Below are positions 14,240 to 22,199 of a stretch of 64,000 nt of DNA, piece after piece. Numbering within the stretch: position 1 is the stretch's first letter; each line of letters begins with the position of its first letter. The position numbers and the translations under genes were made by a program. This DNA comes from a virus: positions 26,369-90,368 of IMG/VR virus record IMGVR_UViG_3300036937_000041, one strand, 5' to 3'. The notes beneath the pieces are model-generated. The model did no database searches and had not been told where the DNA came from. It saw nothing but the letters and a program-made list of their open reading frames with translations.

Positions 14240-14712
14240 TTCGCCTCCAGTATGGCGATAAGTGCCTTCAAGGCGGCCTTGAGACGGCTATCGGCGTGAA
14301 TGTGAGTTGTAACCGAACTGCCGATCTTCTTGACTGTCATGCGATACAGACCGTCATATTCCTTTGATCCGCCCAGTTGAGATTCGTACCCCCGTTCCTC
14401 GATCTCGTTGAGGACGGTGTCCAAGTCGGGGATACCGACAAAATTGTAATCAATATCCCGCATTTCAGCACTCATGTTTTTCATGATTTGGCGAAATGTT
14501 CGGCCCCAATAACCACGGCCGGGACCCAACATTGGTTCTATTTTCATGATATCAATTTCTCTAAGGTGCACAATAGTTCCGGGCATTAAAACATTTGCGG
14601 TTCCACTCTCGAAATCCGGGGCAGTAAAGTATCCTTCTCGACAGATATCTTGCAGCCAGCCGGCCTCTTTCCGCTTGAGGCAGAGGTCATAGAGTTCTCG
14701 GTCAATGTTCAT
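14236..14712 (-). CDS. Hypothetical protein
   Basis: A 158-aa protein starting MNIDRELYDLCLKRKEAGW, an opening similar to the 110-aa gene at 11219-11551. Not recognised. The start overlaps the end of the 52-aa gene. Confidence 0.6.
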   Translation of the reverse strand: MNIDRELYDLCLKRKEAGWLQDICREGYFTAPDFESGTANVLMPGTIVHLREIDIMKIEPMLGPGRGYWGRTFRQIMKNMSAEMRDIDYNFVGIPDLDTVLNEIEERGYESQLGGSKEYDGLYRMTVKKIGSSVTTHIHADSRLKAALKALIAILEAK

Positions 14713-14860
14713 CGGTATCCTCTTTCTGCACGCCTTTTAGAATCACTATGTTGGGTTCCGTCTGGCCGGGGGTGGCGATAGCGGCGGCTACCCCGTCCGG
14801 CATATCCATAACCATGAGCCTTATCGTCTGGCCACATACTGTGATGGTCTCGATGTTCAT
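14702..14860 (-). CDS. 52-aa hypothetical protein, leaderless
   Basis: MNIETITVCGQTIRLMVMDM, then PDGVAAAIATPG; a small beta-rich protein not recognised. The promoter hexamer ends 8 nt before the ATG and no ribosome binding site exists. First gene of the accessory operon running leftwards. Confidence 0.5.
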   Translation of the reverse strand: MNIETITVCGQTIRLMVMDMPDGVAAAIATPGQTEPNIVILKGVQKEDTDEH

Positions 14861-14868
14861 CTTAGTCT

Positions 14869-14877
14869 ATTATACGC
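14869..14877 (-). promoter_or_regulatory. GCG-TATAAT -10 element, leaderless start
   Basis: GCGTATAATAGACTAAG then ATG at 14860. Confidence 0.6.
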
Positions 14878-14884
14878 ATAGAAG

Positions 14885-15217
14885 TTAGTCGCCCTTCTTC
14901 ATTTCCTCGGCCGCCCGCTGGCCCGCCATTGCCATTAGTATTTCGCTCTGCCGTGTCTGCCAAGCTTGTGCCCGCGCAAGCTCATCGGCGAACAGCTGCT
15001 CATCCTCGTCGAGCACCCGACCTTCTTGGGCCATCCGACACGATGGCCCCGGCGGAAGATCACCGGCAAGCTGTGACAGTACCTTATTTTGAATCCGAAG
15101 ATAGCGGATGATCAACGCCGTCCGTTTTATGGCCCGGCGCTCACGTCTCTTCGAATCGTAGAACATTATAGACGCAAAAACAAGCAGCAGCGCTATGGTA
15201 ATAAACTTCTCGATCAT
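14885..15217 (-). CDS. Single-pass membrane protein
   Basis: A 110-aa protein with an N-terminal helix (FITIALLLVFASIMFY), then a basic stretch (DSKRRERRAIKR) and a helical cytoplasmic part. Could be a spanin, a holin-like or a membrane adaptor protein; nothing decides it. Overlaps the upstream gene end. Confidence 0.55.
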   Translation of the reverse strand: MIEKFITIALLLVFASIMFYDSKRRERRAIKRTALIIRYLRIQNKVLSQLAGDLPPGPSCRMAQEGRVLDEDEQLFADELARAQAWQTRQSEILMAMAGQRAAEEMKKGD

Positions 15218-15414
15218 TGATGTCCACCTCTCTTTAACTCGGTTCGTATTTGTCCGAGCAGCGGGGCCACAAACTCGTCAACGGCGGGCTTAAGCCGCAG
15301 GGCAAACTCCTTATCGACGGTAAACACCTGACATACTCGGAGCATGCTCTTCTTGTCGAGAGGACACACGTGCCCAACACGCGGACCAGGATCGTCCACC
15401 CGACTACTGCTCAT
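15214..15414 (-). CDS. Hypothetical protein
   Basis: A 66-aa protein (MSSSRVDDPGPRVGHVCPLD...). ATG at 15414 with GAGGAAAAAG upstream, overlapping the previous gene. Not recognised. Confidence 0.5.
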   Translation of the reverse strand: MSSSRVDDPGPRVGHVCPLDKKSMLRVCQVFTVDKEFALRLKPAVDEFVAPLLGQIRTELKRGGHQ

Positions 15415-15724
15415 CTTTTTCCTCAAAACCGTCGCAAGACTGAAGCCATACTGGGTCGAAGTTGACCGGCCAGATAAACCAACCACGTTTGACCCCAGTA
15501 GGATGGCCAACGATATTCAGCTTCTTTGCATTCTCAGATAAGCCGAGCCCGATCCTCCCCACACCGGCCAGAATACCGAACACCTGGGCCATTGGATTGT
15601 CGAGCAGGTCGGCGTTTATCGGGTGCTTACATTGACTGTGGGCATTGCCCGGCAGCGTACCACGATATTTACAGTTATAGCAGTTCGGCCGACTACTATC
15701 GTCCACGATCTTCCCCTCGATCAT
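15404..15724 (-). CDS. Cysteine-containing hypothetical protein
   Basis: A 106-aa protein with CYNCKYRG and a later CKH, a possible zinc site, and a Gly-rich middle (AGVGRIGLGLS). The ATG at 15724 lies inside the end of the lipoprotein gene without a clear ribosome binding site. Function unknown. Confidence 0.5.
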   Translation of the reverse strand: MIEGKIVDDSSRPNCYNCKYRGTLPGNAHSQCKHPINADLLDNPMAQVFGILAGVGRIGLGLSENAKKLNIVGHPTGVKRGWFIWPVNFDPVWLQSCDGFEEKDEQ

Positions 15725-16268
15725 ACGCCGACAGGTCAAACGTGTGTCCGTTCCCCTGACGGTCATGCCAGCAGAGGAGGATAGTCGTGTCACACCCACG
15801 GGCTGGCCGGGCGCCGGGGAGCAGCGTGTCCACGGAAAAGCTTACCCGACTGTACTTCCAAAGTTCGAGCGGGCTGCCGTCCAATATGTATTTAAGATCG
15901 TCGTAGTCCAACTTTCTGGAAAGCATGTCGGCAAATATGAGGGCCGTACTATCGGACACGCGATTCTGCTCTGTAGAAATGGAGTTGAACGCCAGGGCGG
16001 CCGCGTGATCGTCAACCAGATAATGCCGTTCATCCTCATGCAAGTAATAGAAGTCGTTGAAGCTCGTAGTCGCCCAGAACTTGACGGTATAGCAGATGTT
16101 CGCGGTCGCCAGCTCGTTGGGCACCGTCCACGAACAGTTGTAAAAGATGTCGATGGTCGACAGCGTATCGGCCGCCGCGTCCGACTGCGCTACTCTAATC
16201 GGATCTTGCTCGGCACATGAGATCATGGCCAAGCAGAACAGCCCGACGATTATCAACCGCAGTCGCAT
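15696..16268 (-). CDS. Putative lipoprotein
   Basis: A 190-aa protein. Residues 1-19 form a lipoprotein signal (MRLRLIIVGLFCLAMIS followed by C-A-E), predicting lipid attachment at the cysteine and an envelope location. The mature part is not recognised. A phage lipoprotein could act in superinfection exclusion, but that is inference. GGAGAGTAGGGT precedes the ATG. Confidence 0.65.
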   Translation of the reverse strand: MRLRLIIVGLFCLAMISCAEQDPIRVAQSDAAADTLSTIDIFYNCSWTVPNELATANICYTVKFWATTSFNDFYYLHEDERHYLVDDHAAALAFNSISTEQNRVSDSTALIFADMLSRKLDYDDLKYILDGSPLELWKYSRVSFSVDTLLPGARPARGCDTTILLCWHDRQGNGHTFDLSAYDRGEDRGR

Positions 16269-16271
16269 ACC

Positions 16272-16406
16272 CTACTCTCCTTTCGGAACACCCGGGTAGG
16301 TGCTCCAATGATAATGGTGAACGACAGGGGTCGTCGGCCGCTCGTGCCGAACTATATGGCCGAAGAATATCGACCAGAAAAACAGGCCGCAAAGCAAGTA
16401 CCTCAT
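16272..16406 (-). CDS. 44-aa membrane microprotein
   Basis: MRYLLCGLFFWSIFFGHIV followed by a His/Pro-rich tail. ATGA overlap with the upstream gene; AAAGGAG precedes it. It directly precedes the lipoprotein gene, so the two may act together in the envelope. Confidence 0.5.
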   Translation of the reverse strand: MRYLLCGLFFWSIFFGHIVRHERPTTPVVHHYHWSTYPGVPKGE

Positions 16407-16816
16407 ACTCTGATCTCCTTTACTCTGTTAAGATATGTCTCTATTTGTCTGCACAAAACGGCGCCCGCGGTCGCGCGCGCACGCTCAAGCAACTCCGTGG
16501 TCACCTTTGAGTGGTACCCGATCATCAGGGTAAATATCATATCGGCGGTCATGCTGGTCAGCAGCTCCAGGGTAAGCTCCACGTCCAGCTTCCGCCTGTT
16601 CATATCCCGTTTAAACTCATATGCGAGGAAAATATTGCGCAACAACTCGATAGCCCACTGATGATCACTGTGCCGAGCAAGATCTTCGCACACCACCCCA
16701 TAGTCCCCACGAATATGCAGCTTAACATCTGTGCCCAAAACATGTAGGCATACCCTGCCCTCATCTTCGAGGGGAAGGATCTCGATGGTGATCTCCGGAG
16801 TCCAGGATATTCTCAT
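16403..16816 (-). CDS. Hypothetical protein
   Basis: A 137-aa protein, beta-rich first half (MRISWTPEITIEILPL...) and helical second half. Not recognised. ATG at 16816 preceded by CCAGGAGGTAAG. Confidence 0.55.
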   Translation of the reverse strand: MRISWTPEITIEILPLEDEGRVCLHVLGTDVKLHIRGDYGVVCEDLARHSDHQWAIELLRNIFLAYEFKRDMNRRKLDVELTLELLTSMTADMIFTLMIGYHSKVTTELLERARATAGAVLCRQIETYLNRVKEIRV

Positions 16817-17034
16817 CTTACCTCCTGGACGGTCTTGCACACAGCACACCGGTGAACGCGCATCCGCGGCTGGCCGACCAGACGGCGAGTGCACTCGTGT
16901 ACCTCTCCCCACATATGGCGACCGCGGGCGCACAACCGCTTGCGGCTGCGCCGACGACACTTGGAGGCCCCCGGTTTTCTCATCGCCGGGCGCCCATGAT
17001 CAAGTTCACGCATCAGCTTGGTCAGCTTGTCCAC
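16813..17034 (-). CDS. Small basic zinc-ribbon protein, GTG start
   Basis: A 73-aa very basic protein (KCRRRSRKRLCARGRH) ending CAVCKTVQ, which may bind zinc and nucleic acid. GTG at 17034 follows AAAGGAGG. Confidence 0.55.
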   Translation of the reverse strand: MDKLTKLMRELDHGRPAMRKPGASKCRRRSRKRLCARGRHMWGEVHECTRRLVGQPRMRVHRCAVCKTVQEVR

Positions 17035-17233
17035 TATCTGCCTCCTTTAGAAAAACATCATCCGGTACTTCATAAACACATCCGACATTGGCTGCCCGTG
17101 CCTCAACAAACTCAACATCAAAATCTGTATAAAATTCAACAGATTTAATCGAATCACAATCTATTTTCAGCGCATGAGCACACCAACAGCGGACAATCCT
17201 CTCCAGTGATACACTGCCGAGCCTAATCTTCAT
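17006..17233 (-). CDS. Hypothetical protein
   Basis: A 75-aa acidic protein (MKIRLGSVSLERIVRCWCAHA...). ATG at 17233 overlaps the upstream TGA with GGAGCAGACG before it. Not recognised. Confidence 0.5.
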   Translation of the reverse strand: MKIRLGSVSLERIVRCWCAHALKIDCDSIKSVEFYTDFDVEFVEARAANVGCVYEVPDDVFLKEADSGQADQADA

Positions 17234-17430
17234 CGTCTGCTCCACTCTATAAAGTTGTCCACCTGGTCGGTCTCGGCCAAATATTGTACAGCCAATCTCC
17301 CTGAAGTCCTGCGGGCCAGCCAGCGCATCCGCCGCTTAGTCTGCGCATCCGGCTGGGGAAGCTTGGCCAACAGCTTGCGGTACTCCCGCACATCATCTAT
17401 CAACGTCAAGATAAGCCGAATAATAGGCAT
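17230..17430 (-). CDS. Hypothetical basic protein
   Basis: A 66-aa helical, basic protein (MPIIRLILTLIDDVREYRKL...). AAAGGAAG lies upstream. Overlaps both neighbours. Not recognised. Confidence 0.5.
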   Translation of the reverse strand: MPIIRLILTLIDDVREYRKLLAKLPQPDAQTKRRMRWLARRTSGRLAVQYLAETDQVDNFIEWSRR

Positions 17431-17746
17431 TTGTACACGCTTCCTTTATCTTCTCAAAGTTAGGCCACAGGCGCTCGAACTCGATCTTACGCTCTCTGAC
17501 GTCCTCGGCGGCAAGCTGGGTAAACCCGGGAAAAGGATGATCCTGGGAGATGATCAGGCGCGGCCGCTTGCGCTTGCCCATGCTGCCCAACAGATCATGC
17601 CGCTCATACTCTACGGTGATCGCCACCGGCTTGCCCGCCCGATCGTCAACGATATCGATTATCTCGACCATCAACTCCGGTCTATCATCTGTACCGCGGC
17701 GTAGCCACCCGGTGAACAACAGCCGTTCTCTTACTTGATTATCCAT
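17393..17746 (-). CDS. Hypothetical protein, leaderless
   Basis: A 117-aa protein starting MDNQVRERLLFTGWLRRGTD. TATAAT ends 5 nt before the ATG. Not recognised. First gene of its transcription unit. Confidence 0.55.
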   Translation of the reverse strand: MDNQVRERLLFTGWLRRGTDDRPELMVEIIDIVDDRAGKPVAITVEYERHDLLGSMGKRKRPRLIISQDHPFPGFTQLAAEDVRERKIEFERLWPNFEKIKEACTNAYYSAYLDVDR

Positions 17747-17751
17747 ATCTT

Positions 17752-17760
17752 ATTATACGC
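17752..17760 (-). promoter_or_regulatory. GCG-TATAAT -10 element, leaderless start
   Basis: GCGTATAATAAGAT then ATG at 17746, nearly identical to the element at 7774-7782. Confidence 0.65.
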
Positions 17761-17762
17761 TA

Positions 17763-17969
17763 TTAGTCGACGATTATTTGATCGACCGGCGGATCTTGTT
17801 GGATGATCACCCGTAATATCGCCCCACAGTACCAACAAGGGCGATCGTGGGCCTCCGCGTCGGTCACCAGATGGTCCAGTGATATCTCCTGGCCCCGATG
17901 GCAATCAGGACATTCAAACGAGTAGAGAAAGCGCAGCTGGGCGGCCGATACGGTTATCTTGGCCATCAT
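17763..17969 (-). CDS. Zinc-ribbon protein
   Basis: A 68-aa protein with CPDCHRG and CWYCGAI. Starts at tandem ATGs overlapping the upstream TGA, with GGAGAACG before them. Possibly a partner of the adjacent zinc-finger regulator. Confidence 0.55.
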   Translation of the reverse strand: MMAKITVSAAQLRFLYSFECPDCHRGQEISLDHLVTDAEAHDRPCWYCGAILRVIIQQDPPVDQIIVD

Positions 17970-18340
17970 CGTTCTCCTTTTAGTTTGTTGGTCAGCGTGT
18001 TTCTGGATATATGAAGCCAGCGGGAGGCCGCCGACCTGCTCTTGAAATAGTCGACGGTGCGCACGATCATCCGATAGCCCACCAGGGACAGAAGTTGATT
18101 GTACTTGATGCCCTGGGCCATCGCCTGCTCAACCAGCTCATCGGCAAGCTGCTCCACGGTCTTGTCCACCCGGGGCCGCCGAGCCGGAGTGTAGGCCAGC
18201 GACTTATGGTGCCCGCGCCCACGATCATCGTCGGTCCGACGCCCATGGGCGGCCAGCGAATGGCGCTCCAGATCGTACTCGGTGGTAAACCCGTCAAGGT
18301 CACAAATAGGGCACTTATATGCTTGTAATTTCGATACCAT
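17966..18340 (-). CDS. C2H2 zinc-finger plus Fis-type HTH regulator
   Basis: A 124-aa protein. Residues 9-32 form a C2H2-like finger (CPICDLDGF...RHSLAAH). The C-terminal 25 residues (SRWLHISRNTLTNKLKG) match the Fis/NtrC-type helix-turn-helix. The combination suggests a phage DNA-binding regulator of this early/accessory region; its target is not known. The ATG at 18340 has no clear ribosome binding site; a TTG five codons upstream is possible. Confidence 0.65.
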   Translation of the reverse strand: MVSKLQAYKCPICDLDGFTTEYDLERHSLAAHGRRTDDDRGRGHHKSLAYTPARRPRVDKTVEQLADELVEQAMAQGIKYNQLLSLVGYRMIVRTVDYFKSRSAASRWLHISRNTLTNKLKGER

Positions 18341-18368
18341 TGAAATATTTCGCAATTTAATGACCGGG

Positions 18369-18950
18369 TTAAACGTTTCCCCGCAGAACAGCGGTCCACT
18401 GGTCTGCCATTGCCCGTGCTATACCGGGAAAGGTCTTTGACCTCAGTAATGATCTTTCTGGCGATGGAGCCATTTTAAACACTCTTTGCTCTCTGCCCGG
18501 GACAACGTTTGTCGGAATCAGCTTAGGAAGACCGCGCAGCCACAGACAGGTCGCCTTGGTCTCCCCGTGGCCGAACATCCATGGTTGAACAATCTGATTG
18601 GGCTTGCGCCATTTTGTTGACATAATACTGATAGGATTTTCAATCGCCACCCTCTCACACTTACAGTCGGCAAAGCACATAAAGAAGTCAATCGCATCCT
18701 GCTGTCGACCATCCGCCCGCTTTTCAGCAAACCAACGAGCACCACTAACACTCAAGTGTGTGCAGGGCGGAAACGCGATAATCATATCCCAGTGTTGATC
18801 CAATAGCGGTAGTACATCTTGCTGTAGATGCCACTCCGGGTGTCCGCCCGAACAGGGAAGTATATCACAACTATATGCTTCGATTCCCAAACGCCGAAAC
18901 TCAATGGTTACCGCCTGCGATTCCTCACAAGCGACTAATATCTTTTCCAC
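18369..18950 (-). CDS. Cytosine-C5-like DNA methyltransferase (phage type), GTG start
   Basis: A 193-aa protein. The N-terminus EKILVACEESQAVTIEFRRL resembles the AdoMet-binding start of C5-methylases. PPCTHLSVSGARWF carries the Pro-Cys catalytic motif, and IENPIS fits the following ENV-like motif. It is shorter than typical C5 methylases and lacks a clear large recognition domain. It may modify phage DNA against restriction. GTG at 18950 gives the best match to the family start. Confidence 0.7.
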   Translation of the reverse strand: MEKILVACEESQAVTIEFRRLGIEAYSCDILPCSGGHPEWHLQQDVLPLLDQHWDMIIAFPPCTHLSVSGARWFAEKRADGRQQDAIDFFMCFADCKCERVAIENPISIMSTKWRKPNQIVQPWMFGHGETKATCLWLRGLPKLIPTNVVPGREQRVFKMAPSPERSLLRSKTFPGIARAMADQWTAVLRGNV

Positions 18951-19173
18951 AGCGAATCTGTATCTCCGTCTTGAACAACAAATCAAATCCATCTTCCATA
19001 TGTCTGCCGAACACGCTGGCAACCTTCCACAACTGCCATCTCGACCACCCATCAACCTCCTCTACCGTGCACCCTTGTGCGCGGGCCAACCGACGCCCCC
19101 TGGCGGTCAGTCTAATCCACACATCATGGTTGACGTTGAACGTCCAATCAGCAGCAGAATCTTCTAATCTCAT
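18925..19173 (-). CDS. Hypothetical protein, leaderless
   Basis: An 82-aa protein with a basic segment (RLTARGRRLARAQG). Two ATGs are near the promoter: one overlaps TATAAT itself, the second at 19173 sits 7 nt after it and is the likely leaderless start. Not recognised. Confidence 0.55.
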   Translation of the reverse strand: MRLEDSAADWTFNVNHDVWIRLTARGRRLARAQGCTVEEVDGWSRWQLWKVASVFGRHMEDGFDLLFKTEIQIRCGKDISRL

Positions 19174-19180
19174 ACTACCC

Positions 19181-19189
19181 ATTATACGC
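19181..19189 (-). promoter_or_regulatory. GCG-TATAAT -10 element, leaderless start
   Basis: GCGTATAATGGGTAGT then ATG at 19173. It begins right at the stop codon of the upstream methyltransferase. Confidence 0.6.
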
Positions 19190-19888
19190 CTAAAGCAATC
19201 CTTTTACCGAGGTGCGGCGTCTGATCAGCTGTAGATAATCTGGATTAAGCTCGATAAGAACCCATCGTCTGCGCAGCTGCTCGGCCACCCGCCCGGTCGT
19301 CCCGCTCCCACCAAACGGGTCGAGAACAATGTGGCCCGCAGATGATGATTTCTCAATCGGGATGGCCGCGCTCGCTATCGGTTTTCTCGTCAGATGCACA
19401 TCGGTGTTTTCTCTTACAATATCCCAACAATTTGTAATCCTCTTCCCGTTCAGCAAATGTCTTCCCTTCGTCGCCCAGGCGATAAACTCCGTAATATTTC
19501 CATAGTCCCCTTCCAGATCACCAGATGTATGATTGTTCTTCCGAAGAACGATAAGCCTTTTTGGCGTAAATCCTACCGATTGATATTCTTTCCTAAAATC
19601 AGAAGCCCCATAGTCGTTACAACAAGAGTAGATGGCACCACCATCGGCGAGCACCCGAAATGACTGGACAAGAAATGGGGCCAGCCACTCAAACCCTGCG
19701 TCCCCGGCAATATAGTCATGGGAAACGGATCGCATATTAGACTTGTACATCATTCCATACGGCGGATCCGTGCACACCAGGTCGATCGAGCTGTCGGGGA
19801 TACCGCGCATGATCTCCAGACAATCCCCGTGGTAGATGACCCCCGAGTCATCTTGATAATATGGTTCAGGCAAGTTGCCCCGCGACAT
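19190..19888 (-). CDS. N6-adenine/N4-cytosine DNA methyltransferase, beta group
   Basis: A 232-aa amino-methyltransferase. Motif IV DPPYGMM near residue 42 comes before motif I DPFGGSGTTGRVA near 197, the order of beta-group enzymes. The early segment HGDCLEIMRGIPDSSIDLV is typical. No restriction partner is adjacent, so it is a solitary phage methylase. A second enzyme of the same group is at 33294-34079 and shares the start PYYQDDSG/PYHQDDSG, suggesting common descent. ATG at 19888 has AGAGAGGAC upstream. Confidence 0.88.
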   Translation of the reverse strand: MSRGNLPEPYYQDDSGVIYHGDCLEIMRGIPDSSIDLVCTDPPYGMMYKSNMRSVSHDYIAGDAGFEWLAPFLVQSFRVLADGGAIYSCCNDYGASDFRKEYQSVGFTPKRLIVLRKNNHTSGDLEGDYGNITEFIAWATKGRHLLNGKRITNCWDIVRENTDVHLTRKPIASAAIPIEKSSSAGHIVLDPFGGSGTTGRVAEQLRRRWVLIELNPDYLQLIRRRTSVKGLL

Positions 19889-20249
19889 ACCGATAGTCCT
19901 CTCTGTGCTGCACAAGCCAGGTCAGCACATCCATATCCTGATATTCTTTACACTTCTGTTCTACTTTAGAGTAATCCCATAGGTCTACGCCCCATGTTTT
20001 ATACTGGACGAGCGTCCGCCGCACATTATCCGGGATCTCCAGCGTGGGGCCGAGCACATGCGCGTCCAGCTTGGCCAGCTCGATAGTATGCGCATCTACC
20101 TCGGCCAACCTGGCGGCCAAGCTGGCCACCAAATCGGATGATATTAGTACATAATCGGGAAGCCCCTCGATAACCTGGACCAGCTGTGGGTCCACCACCG
20201 CGGCCGCGGCGGCCCGCAGCGCCCGGTCAAGCTCTTGTCTGGTCTTCAA
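19866..20249 (-). CDS. Hypothetical protein, probable TTG start
   Basis: A 127-aa helical protein (LKTRQELDRALRAAAAAVVD...). The frame opens upstream to a TTG at 20282; the TTG at 20249 gives a smaller overlap with the upstream gene. The true start is uncertain. Not recognised. Confidence 0.5.
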   Translation of the reverse strand: MKTRQELDRALRAAAAAVVDPQLVQVIEGLPDYVLISSDLVASLAARLAEVDAHTIELAKLDAHVLGPTLEIPDNVRRTLVQYKTWGVDLWDYSKVEQKCKEYQDMDVLTWLVQHREDYRYVAGQLA

Positions 20250-21132
20250 CCCGAGATCCCGGCAGCTTCGGCTGCCTGACAATCGTTCCCCGCTGATCTA
20301 CAGGCGCATCATCCTGGATGAGCATCTGCATACTCTTATTAATAGGGAAGTACACCCGGCGATGAAATTCGGCGACAACCTTGCTATACTGCGAGCGCGA
20401 TAGGGTTTCGCCCAACAGCTTGAACAATGAGCTGACAAACAGCTTGAGGCTCTGCGTGTCCAGCAACAGCCGCTCGGTCATAATCTGCTGCCGCGCGCGC
20501 TTCACCCGGGCGAGCGCCACCGTCGTATCCCGGATCTCCGCGGCCGCCACGTACTCCAGGTTGAGCAGATGCTTGAGCACCAGGTTAAGCGAATGAATCT
20601 CGATCTCCACGTCGCCCAACCGCGGGTCGTCGAGCACGTACGGCGCGATGTCAAACAGCTCCTTCATCTCCAGCGCGAGACCCTGAGCCGAATATCCGGC
20701 GAGCACGTTCAACGGGCTCCGCTGAGAGCGTATTTGCTCATGATATCTACAATACCCATAGCCCACATGGTTGGTCGCCCGACCGGCGGGCGCCAGACAC
20801 CTGAGCTTCAACCCCTGTTTGCTGCGCAACATCCCGCATATCCGTCGATCCCGTAGGTAAGGACGAGACCCGGGGATCAGCGGATCAAAGTCAGGGTTTT
20901 CCCGCAACGAATATATCTCGTGCTCGGACACTATCTCGCACAAGGTCGATAGATGGTCATGCTCATACGCGTTGATCGGCCTGTCCGACTGACTCAGCTC
21001 GTCCATAACCGTGTCCAGCAGCCGCGCCCTATCCGGGGGGCTCAGCATCGACCGACCGCGCTCCAGATCTCGCGCACGCTTTTGCTTTATCTGCGCGATC
21101 AACCGGTCCAGCTTAGTCTTGCGCTTGCTCAT
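20227..21132 (-). CDS. Hypothetical 301-aa protein with Cys/His site
   Basis: Basic helical N-terminus (KRKTKLDRLIAQIKQKRARD), a central Cys/His segment (RCLAPAGRATNHVGYGYC, then RYHEQ), and a long helical C-terminal half. The Cys/His pattern is reminiscent of some phage small-terminase-like and packaging proteins, but the match is weak. Function not assigned. Start coupled to the 40-aa gene. Confidence 0.55.
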   Translation of the reverse strand: MSKRKTKLDRLIAQIKQKRARDLERGRSMLSPPDRARLLDTVMDELSQSDRPINAYEHDHLSTLCEIVSEHEIYSLRENPDFDPLIPGSRPYLRDRRICGMLRSKQGLKLRCLAPAGRATNHVGYGYCRYHEQIRSQRSPLNVLAGYSAQGLALEMKELFDIAPYVLDDPRLGDVEIEIHSLNLVLKHLLNLEYVAAAEIRDTTVALARVKRARQQIMTERLLLDTQSLKLFVSSLFKLLGETLSRSQYSKVVAEFHRRVYFPINKSMQMLIQDDAPVDQRGTIVRQPKLPGSRVEDQTRA

Positions 21133-21235
21133 CAAAGTAGTCCAGTAGTTCTCTCACCGTTGAAAAAGATTTGTATCGTCCTTCCGCTATCTCCGCATCG
21201 GCCTCACGCTCCCCGGCCATCCAACGATCATCCAC
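21113..21235 (-). CDS. 40-aa hypothetical protein, GTG start
   Basis: VDDRWMAGEREADAEIAEGR then YKSFSTVRELLDYFDEQAQD. The pattern (acidic helix, EIAxGRxxxF, hydrophobic helix) resembles short phage and antitoxin-tail proteins. Overlaps the end of the 34-aa ORF and the start of the 301-aa gene. Confidence 0.4.
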   Translation of the reverse strand: MDDRWMAGEREADAEIAEGRYKSFSTVRELLDYFDEQAQD

Positions 21236-21332
21236 CCACCCACGCTGGATCCTCTACATCAGTCGCATGATACACGAACAGCTGTTGAGTTAGATCAGCA
21301 TCGGGTACCGGGGCTATCACGTAGGTTAACAC
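21228..21332 (-). CDS. 34-aa mini-ORF, GTG start
   Basis: Begins MLTYVIAPVPDADLTQQLF. GTG at 21332 follows GGAGGGGAGG by 6 nt and overlaps the upstream TAA. A short but well-signalled ORF of unknown role. Confidence 0.4.
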   Translation of the reverse strand: MLTYVIAPVPDADLTQQLFVYHATDVEDPAWVGG

Positions 21333-21508
21333 CGATCGCCTCCCCTCCACCGGGTAACCGTCGCATCCGCTTCATATCGAAGCAGATCACCCTTCCGGAT
21401 CGTATCCGCCTTCGAGCATGGAAGTATACATATATTTTTAGTCCGGCGGATCCTCGCAAATCTAGTGAAGGCTTGACCCGCCGCACCGGCACCTACTTCT
21501 TTGGACAC
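21326..21508 (-). CDS. 60-aa basic protein, GTG start
   Basis: MSKEVGAGAAGQAFTRFARI with a beta-rich remainder (NICILPCSKADTIRKGDLL). GGAAG precedes the GTG. Not recognised. Confidence 0.45.
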   Translation of the reverse strand: MSKEVGAGAAGQAFTRFARIRRTKNICILPCSKADTIRKGDLLRYEADATVTRWRGGDRC

Positions 21509-21528
21509 GTATTATCTTCCGCCATCAG

Positions 21529-21858
21529 TCATTTATTACCCTTCGGATCCTGCGCCTCGGCGACCACCTGCTCCAGCACCGTCCGAAGCTTCTGCAGCTC
21601 GTCAATCCTGGTCTCAGCATCATGCAGTGCTTCGTCGTCCACACTCGACCTGGCCATGATCTTCAGGCCGATAATCCTGCTGCTGATCGCGGCCATGATA
21701 TACTCCCTGTCCGTAATTTCCATATCTTGCTCCTTCTCCGCAGGTGGAAAATAAATGTTTTCGATTGCCTGTAGGTCAGCATCTGCCTTGCGAGCGGATT
21801 CTACTGCTATTGGTCGCATCATCGACAGGCATAAAATACATATAATTGATATTATCAT
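21529..21858 (-). CDS. Hypothetical protein, possible dual start
   Basis: A 109-aa frame. The first 16 residues are hydrophobic (MIISIICILCLSMM) and the start is coupled to the upstream stop (ATGA). A second start, M46 at 21723, has a strong AGAAGGAGCAAGAT before it and would give a soluble 64-aa form ending in a coiled coil. Both a membrane-anchored and a soluble form are possible. Confidence 0.5.
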   Translation of the reverse strand: MIISIICILCLSMMRPIAVESARKADADLQAIENIYFPPAEKEQDMEITDREYIMAAISSRIIGLKIMARSSVDDEALHDAETRIDELQKLRTVLEQVVAEAQDPKGNK

Positions 21859-22199
21859 TTCTTATCCCTGATCAGTAGATCGGCCTCATATTCACGCATT
21901 ATAGAAAGAAGTTCCTCCCCCTTCAGTGTAAGCCAGGAACAACGAATTGAAGAACCATGCTCAATAGCATCTGTACGATCTAATGTTGTGGCAAGCAAGT
22001 AAAATACCGCATCACCACCAAGACCCTCGTGCTTGCCCCAGTTCTCCTGTTTTTCAAAATGTTCAAGACCAGCCTTTAACAGCGGAAAAATAGAACACGG
22101 ATCTCCACATCCGCATACACCAATTTCCTCAAAAAACCATATCCTAAACTTCTCACGTGCAGCCTGTAAACTATATTTATAATCTGAATTGGTCATCAT
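21855..22199 (-). CDS. Hypothetical protein with Cys cluster
   Basis: A 114-aa protein with GVCGCGDPCS near residue 27 and a helical remainder. Starts at tandem ATGs overlapping the GroES-like gene stop. Not recognised. Confidence 0.55.
   Translation of the reverse strand: MMTNSDYKYSLQAAREKFRIWFFEEIGVCGCGDPCSIFPLLKAGLEHFEKQENWGKHEGLGGDAVFYLLATTLDRTDAIEHGSSIRCSWLTLKGEELLSIMREYEADLLIRDKK

Noticed and set aside
20227-21132. Small terminase subunit
   Set aside because: Only a loose Cys/His pattern supports it, and the gene lies 18 kb from the large terminase; left as hypothetical.
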